From an uncultured Oscillospiraceae bacterium (GTDB lineage: Bacteria > Bacillota_A > Clostridia > Oscillospirales > Oscillospiraceae): 10,034 bases of DNA. The position numbers and the translations under genes are program-made. Positions within the stretch are counted from its first letter, which is position 1. Each line of letters starts with the position of its first letter. This document shows positions 7,184-10,034 of the stretch, one piece after another. The stretch lies in contig CAKTGD010000052.1 in NCBI GenBank assembly GCA_934561335.1, forward strand, positions 1 to 10,034. Reading direction: 5' to 3'. The notes below the pieces were generated by a model. The model did not search any database, was not told where the DNA came from, and saw only the letters and a program-made list of their open reading frames with translations.

Positions 7184-7671
7184 AACGACACTATATCCCG
7201 GTAACGGCGGATGTCCCCGGCGTCAGCGACGGTACCAAGAGCTTCCTGCGCAAGGTTATCCGCACGGCCCTTGACCGGCAGGGGGTGGACGTACCCTGCG
7301 AGGTGGATGTATACGTCACCGGCGACGCCGGCATACAGGAATTGAACCGCGACATGCGGCAGGTGGACAGGCCCACGGATGTGCTGAGCTTCCCCGCGCT
7401 GGAGCTGGCGGAGGGGCAGCTGCCGGATGAGGAGGACGCGGACGTGGCCACCGGCCTTGTGCCGCTGGGCGACATGGCCATCTCGCTGGAGCGGGTGAAG
7501 GCGCAGGCCAAGGAGTACGGCCATTCAAACCGGCGGGAGCTGGCCTATCTGGCCGTCCACTCTGTGCTGCACCTGCTGGGCTATGACCACATGGACGAGG
7601 GAGCGCAGAAGGCCCGTATGCGTGAGCGGGAGGAGACCATCATGGCCGCACTGGGCCTTGAACGGAAATAA
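7180..7671 (+). CDS. ybeY: Endoribonuclease YbeY (16S rRNA 3'-end maturation)
   Basis: A zinc-dependent single-strand endoribonuclease of 163 residues, normal length. The metal motif HSVLHLLGYDH places His127, His131 and His137 in the H-x3-H-x5-H pattern. The conserved NRDMRQVDRPTDVLSFP segment (about 56-72), with its basic residue Arg60, and the LGDMAIS stretch (96-102) are intact. YbeY matures the 16S rRNA 3' end and takes part in 70S quality control, together with Era. The start has AGGAGG 5 nt upstream and overlaps the phoH stop (ATGA). After the stop, a relatively AT-rich 43-nt gap precedes era; it is the largest break in the yqfC-to-recO chain. Confidence 0.96.
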   Translation: MKRHYIPVTADVPGVSDGTKSFLRKVIRTALDRQGVDVPCEVDVYVTGDAGIQELNRDMRQVDRPTDVLSFPALELAEGQLPDEEDADVATGLVPLGDMAISLERVKAQAKEYGHSNRRELAYLAVHSVLHLLGYDHMDEGAQKARMREREETIMAALGLERK

Positions 7672-7701
7672 ATATACAAAAAGCTCAAATGAAAGAAAGT
7701 T

Positions 7702-7712
7702 GAGGATCACCT
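7702..7712 (+). promoter_or_regulatory. era leader: GAGGA SD fused to a copy of the 16S 3' end
   Basis: GAGGA (7702-7706) is the SD of era, 8 nt before ATG 7715. It runs into GGATCACCT (7704-7712), which equals 9 bases near the 16S rRNA 3' end (GGATCACCTCC), the sequence whose GAUCA is contacted by the Era KH domain. A second GATCACC lies at 7738-7744, just inside the gene. Functional meaning is inference. Confidence 0.5.
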
Positions 7713-7714
7713 GA

Positions 7715-8614
7715 ATGAACATTACAAAAACCGCAATGATCACCGTATGCGGACGGCCCAATGTGGGCAAGTCCAGCCTGACCAACGCCCTTGTGGGCGA
7801 GAAGATCGCTATCGTGTCCAGAAAGCCTCAGACCACCCGCAACCGGATCTACGGCGTGGTGAACCGGGACGATACCCAGTTTGTGCTGCTGGATACGCCG
7901 GGCCTCCATAAGCCCCGCAGCCGTCTGGGCGACTATATGGTCAAGGTGGTGCGGGAAAGCCTGAGCGCTGTGGAGTGCGCGCTGCTGCTGGTGGAGCCCA
8001 TCGCCCATGTGGGCGAGCCGGAGCGGATTCTGCTGCGCCGTATCGAGGAGGAGCATCTGCCGGTGGTGCTGTGCATCAACAAGATCGACACCGTGGAGAA
8101 GAAGGACGACCTGCTGGCGGTGATTGCCGCCTATAACGAGGCATACAGCGGCTTTGACGCCATCATTCCCATCTCCGCCCGCACCGGCAGCGGACTGGAT
8201 GAGCTGCTGGCACAGCTGGGGAAATACGCGCAGGAGGGGTCCCAGCTGTTCCCTGACGGCATGACCACCGACCAGCCGGACGCGCAGGTGTGCGCCGAGA
8301 TCGTGCGGGAGAAGATGCTGCTGTGCCTGGATAAGGAGATCCCCCACGGCACGGCGGTGGAGGTGACCCGCTTTACCGAGCGTGATAACGGCATCATCGA
8401 TCTGGATGTGACCATCTATTGCGAAAAGGCCAGCCACAAGGGCATTATCATCGGCAAGCACGGCGACATGATGAAGCGCATCAGCACCATGGCCCGGCAG
8501 GATATCGAGCGTTTTATGGGCACCAAGGTCTATCTGGAGACCTGGGTCAAGGTAAAGGAAAACTGGCGGGATAATGTGAACTTTATCCGCGCACAGGGCT
8601 TTAACGAGGAGTGA
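7715..8614 (+). CDS. era: GTPase Era, 30S assembly factor
   Basis: Era is an essential GTPase that binds the 16S rRNA 3' end and helps the small ribosomal subunit mature, acting with YbeY. The 299-residue protein has all G motifs: GRPNVGKS (13-20), QTTR (39-42), DTPG (60-63), NKID (122-125) and SAR (154-156). The C-terminal KH domain follows, with GIIIGKHGDMMKRI containing GKHG at 247-250. ATG 7715 has the SD GAGGA; the in-frame ATG at 7736 has none, though starting there would still leave the whole G domain. The N-terminus MNITKTAMITVCGRPN differs from the common KSGFVSIIGRPN. recO follows after 21 nt. Confidence 0.97.
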   Translation: MNITKTAMITVCGRPNVGKSSLTNALVGEKIAIVSRKPQTTRNRIYGVVNRDDTQFVLLDTPGLHKPRSRLGDYMVKVVRESLSAVECALLLVEPIAHVGEPERILLRRIEEEHLPVVLCINKIDTVEKKDDLLAVIAAYNEAYSGFDAIIPISARTGSGLDELLAQLGKYAQEGSQLFPDGMTTDQPDAQVCAEIVREKMLLCLDKEIPHGTAVEVTRFTERDNGIIDLDVTIYCEKASHKGIIIGKHGDMMKRISTMARQDIERFMGTKVYLETWVKVKENWRDNVNFIRAQGFNEE

Positions 8615-8635
8615 TCCCGGGACGGAGGGCGAATC

Positions 8636-9406
8636 GTGGACAACGGAATCATCGTGACGCCCGGCCTTGTGCTGCGGGAGACGGAGACAAAGGAATCTGA
8701 CAAGATCCTGACGGTGCTGACGCCGGAGCTGGGACGCATCAGCGTCATTGCCAAGGGGGCCCGCAGCCGCCGCAGCAAGTATACCGCCGCCTGCCAGCTG
8801 CTGGCCTACAGCGAGATGACCCTGCGGCGCAAGGGCGAGTGGTACTATCTGGCGGAGGCGGGCACCATGGAGCTGTTTGACGGTGTGCGGCGGGATATTG
8901 AACGGCTGGCGCTGGCGTCCTTTTTTGCCGAACTGACCGAGACCGTGTGTCAGGACGCCATGGCGGCAGCAGAGATTCTGCCGCTGCTGCTCAACGCGCT
9001 GTTCGCGCTGGGGACGCTGGGCAAGGAGCCGCTGGTGGTGAAAACCGCCTTTGTCTGGCGGCTGATGGAAACGGCGGGCTTTGCCCCGCTGACAGACGGC
9101 TGCGCCGTCTGCGGCCGGGAGATGCCGGAGGCTCCCATGCTGGACGCGATGCAGGGTGTGCTGCGCTGCGGCGGCTGCCGCCTCAGCGGCAGCGGACTGA
9201 GCCTGCCCCTGACGCAAAGCGCCGTGCAGGCGCTGCGCTACATTCTGTACTGTCCGCCAAGAAGACTTTACGCCTTCACGCTGGCGCGCCATGATCTGCG
9301 GATGCTGGATCGTGCCGCGGAGGCCTTCTGCGCCGTGCAGCTGGAGCGGAGCTTCCGGACGCTGGATTATTACAAGGCGTTTTTGCCGGTGGAGGATGCG
9401 GAGTGA
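8636..9406 (+). CDS. recO: DNA repair protein RecO with zinc-finger cysteines
   Basis: RecO anneals single strands and, with RecF/RecR, loads RecA onto SSB-coated gaps. The protein has 256 residues, a normal length. An N-terminal OB-fold (about 1-80) includes GLVLRETETKESDKILTVLTPELGRISVIAKGARS. A helical domain follows, with four cysteines at 156, 159, 178 and 181 (CAVC...CGGC). This C4 zinc finger is found in Gram-positive and Deinococcus RecO and is missing in E. coli. The GTG start has GGAGGG 6 nt upstream. The gene lies 21 nt after era, as in Bacillus, although its next neighbour here is mutS2. Confidence 0.95.
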   Translation: MDNGIIVTPGLVLRETETKESDKILTVLTPELGRISVIAKGARSRRSKYTAACQLLAYSEMTLRRKGEWYYLAEAGTMELFDGVRRDIERLALASFFAELTETVCQDAMAAAEILPLLLNALFALGTLGKEPLVVKTAFVWRLMETAGFAPLTDGCAVCGREMPEAPMLDAMQGVLRCGGCRLSGSGLSLPLTQSAVQALRYILYCPPRRLYAFTLARHDLRMLDRAAEAFCAVQLERSFRTLDYYKAFLPVEDAE

Positions 9407-9489
9407 CCCGGTAGAGGGCGGCGTCCTCGACACCGGAGCGCGAAATTCCCCACAACACAAACAACAAGTCAAGGATACAACATTATATT
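9407..9489 (+). other. recO-mutS2 spacer, with A/C-only leader
   Basis: This 83-nt gap holds no clear terminator or promoter. Bases 9448-9467 are only A and C, then AAGGA (9471-9475) lies 14 nt before the ATG at 9490, longer than the usual SD spacing. An unstructured A/C leader of this kind can help ribosome binding. Confidence 0.4.
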
Positions 9490-10034
9490 ATGAGTGAATT
9501 GTTTGAAAAATCCATCCGCACGCTGGAATTACCGGCGGTGCTGGAAATGCTGTCGGCCCGGGCGGTCAGCGAGGCAGCCCGTGAAAAGAGCCGGAAGCTG
9601 ATGCCCGCCACCGACCGGCAGGAGGTGCTGCGGCTGCTGGACGAGACCGACGCCGCCCGGGAACGGCTGGGGCTGTACGGCTCTCCCAGCTTTGCCGGGG
9701 TAAAGGACGTGGCCGAGCCGCTGGCAAGAGCCGACCGGGGCGGTATGCTGAACACCCGGGAGTTGCTGAACATCGCAGGGCTGCTGACGGCGGCCCGGCG
9801 GGTCTATGAATACGACGCCGAGCGCAAGGGTGAGGCCACCGCCATCGACCGCTTTTTCAGCGCCCTGCACACCAATAAGTATCTGGAGGATCGCATCCAC
9901 GGCGCGATTCTGGACGAGGAGACCATCGCCGACACCGCCAGCGCCGAGCTGACGGATATCCGCCGCAAAATGCGGATCGCCGCCAGCAAGGGCCGGCAGA
10001 TCCTGCAAAAGATCATCTCCTCTCCCTCCTATGC
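9490..10034 (+). CDS. mutS2: Endonuclease MutS2, N-terminal part (cut by window edge)
   Basis: The frame is open from ATG 9490 to the right edge (181 complete codons). It begins MSELFEKSIRTLELPAVLEMLSARAVSEAAREKSRKLMP, the usual MutS2 opening (compare KTLRTLEYHKILELL-type starts). Continuing segments such as DAARERLGLYGSPSFAGVKDV and LNTRELLNIAGLLTAAR match the N-terminal lever/core region. The ATPase and C-terminal Smr nuclease domains would lie outside the window. MutS2 limits homologous recombination and also splits collided ribosomes. The latter fits the ribosome theme of the upstream genes. Its position after recO suggests cotranscription, but the 83-nt gap leaves room for a promoter of its own. 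Confidence 0.9.
   Translation, partial: MSELFEKSIRTLELPAVLEMLSARAVSEAAREKSRKLMPATDRQEVLRLLDETDAARERLGLYGSPSFAGVKDVAEPLARADRGGMLNTRELLNIAGLLTAARRVYEYDAERKGEATAIDRFFSALHTNKYLEDRIHGAILDEETIADTASAELTDIRRKMRIAASKGRQILQKIISSPSY

Noticed and set aside
7650..7678. Possible promoter for era (TATACA at 7673-7678)
   Set aside because: The matching -35 position (ACTGGG, 17-nt spacer) is unlike TTGACA, so a promoter cannot be supported beyond AT-richness.
9407..9447. Terminator after recO
   Set aside because: GGCGTC...GACACC is imperfect and short and no T tract follows.
7685..9472. Long open frame on the - strand (595 codons) opposite era and recO
   Set aside because: It is the mirror of two well-conserved genes, rich in His/Gln/Leu with no recognisable domain. 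It is a by-product of codon bias.

Overview
The window is GC-rich, tightly packed chromosomal DNA. It carries three sporulation genes (ylbJ, yqfC, yqfD) in front of the Firmicute-type phoH-ybeY-era-recO order, strong GGAGG-type ribosome binding sites and a Gram-positive-style lipoprotein. This points to a high-GC, endospore-forming member of the Clostridia, probably an Oscillospiraceae-like gut anaerobe. The placement is inferred from gene content and base composition, not from a database search. No mobile element, CRISPR array, tRNA or rRNA was seen.

Left part, + strand (1-1562): a possible C-terminal tail of an upstream gene overlaps a DUF4358-like lipoprotein. That gene overlaps one for a DHHW/AlgX-like SGNH hydrolase with an Asp-x-His-Trp motif and a later Ser motif. 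The pair looks like the end of a cell-surface acylation cassette whose membrane acyltransferase would lie off the left edge. A strong bidirectional terminator (1569-1602) separates it from the convergent proBA operon.

Middle, - strand (1612-4629): proA and proB overlap by 4 bp (proB first) and have their own TATAAT promoter, giving the first two steps of proline synthesis. The 3' end of ylbJ, a sporulation membrane protein, lies upstream of proB. ylbJ is divergent from yqfC across a 103-bp spacer whose two halves are near mirror images: the same SD, and the same CATA element at nearly the same distance.

Right part, + strand (4733-10034): yqfC-yqfD-phoH-ybeY-era-recO-mutS2 (mutS2 cut by the window edge), all on one strand and mostly with 2-21 nt gaps or 4-bp overlaps. 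It joins sporulation proteins (yqfC, yqfD), RNA and 16S rRNA 3'-end maturation (phoH, ybeY, era) and recombination/ribosome-rescue functions (recO, mutS2). Compared with Bacillus, pgpH, dgkA and cdd are missing between phoH and era.

Most of the window is conserved housekeeping sequence. The observations most worth a second look are two copies of GATCACC flanking the era start codon (Era's own target at the 16S rRNA 3' end begins GAUCACC), the mirror-symmetric ylbJ/yqfC spacer, and a perfect 13-bp inverted repeat inside the DHHW gene.
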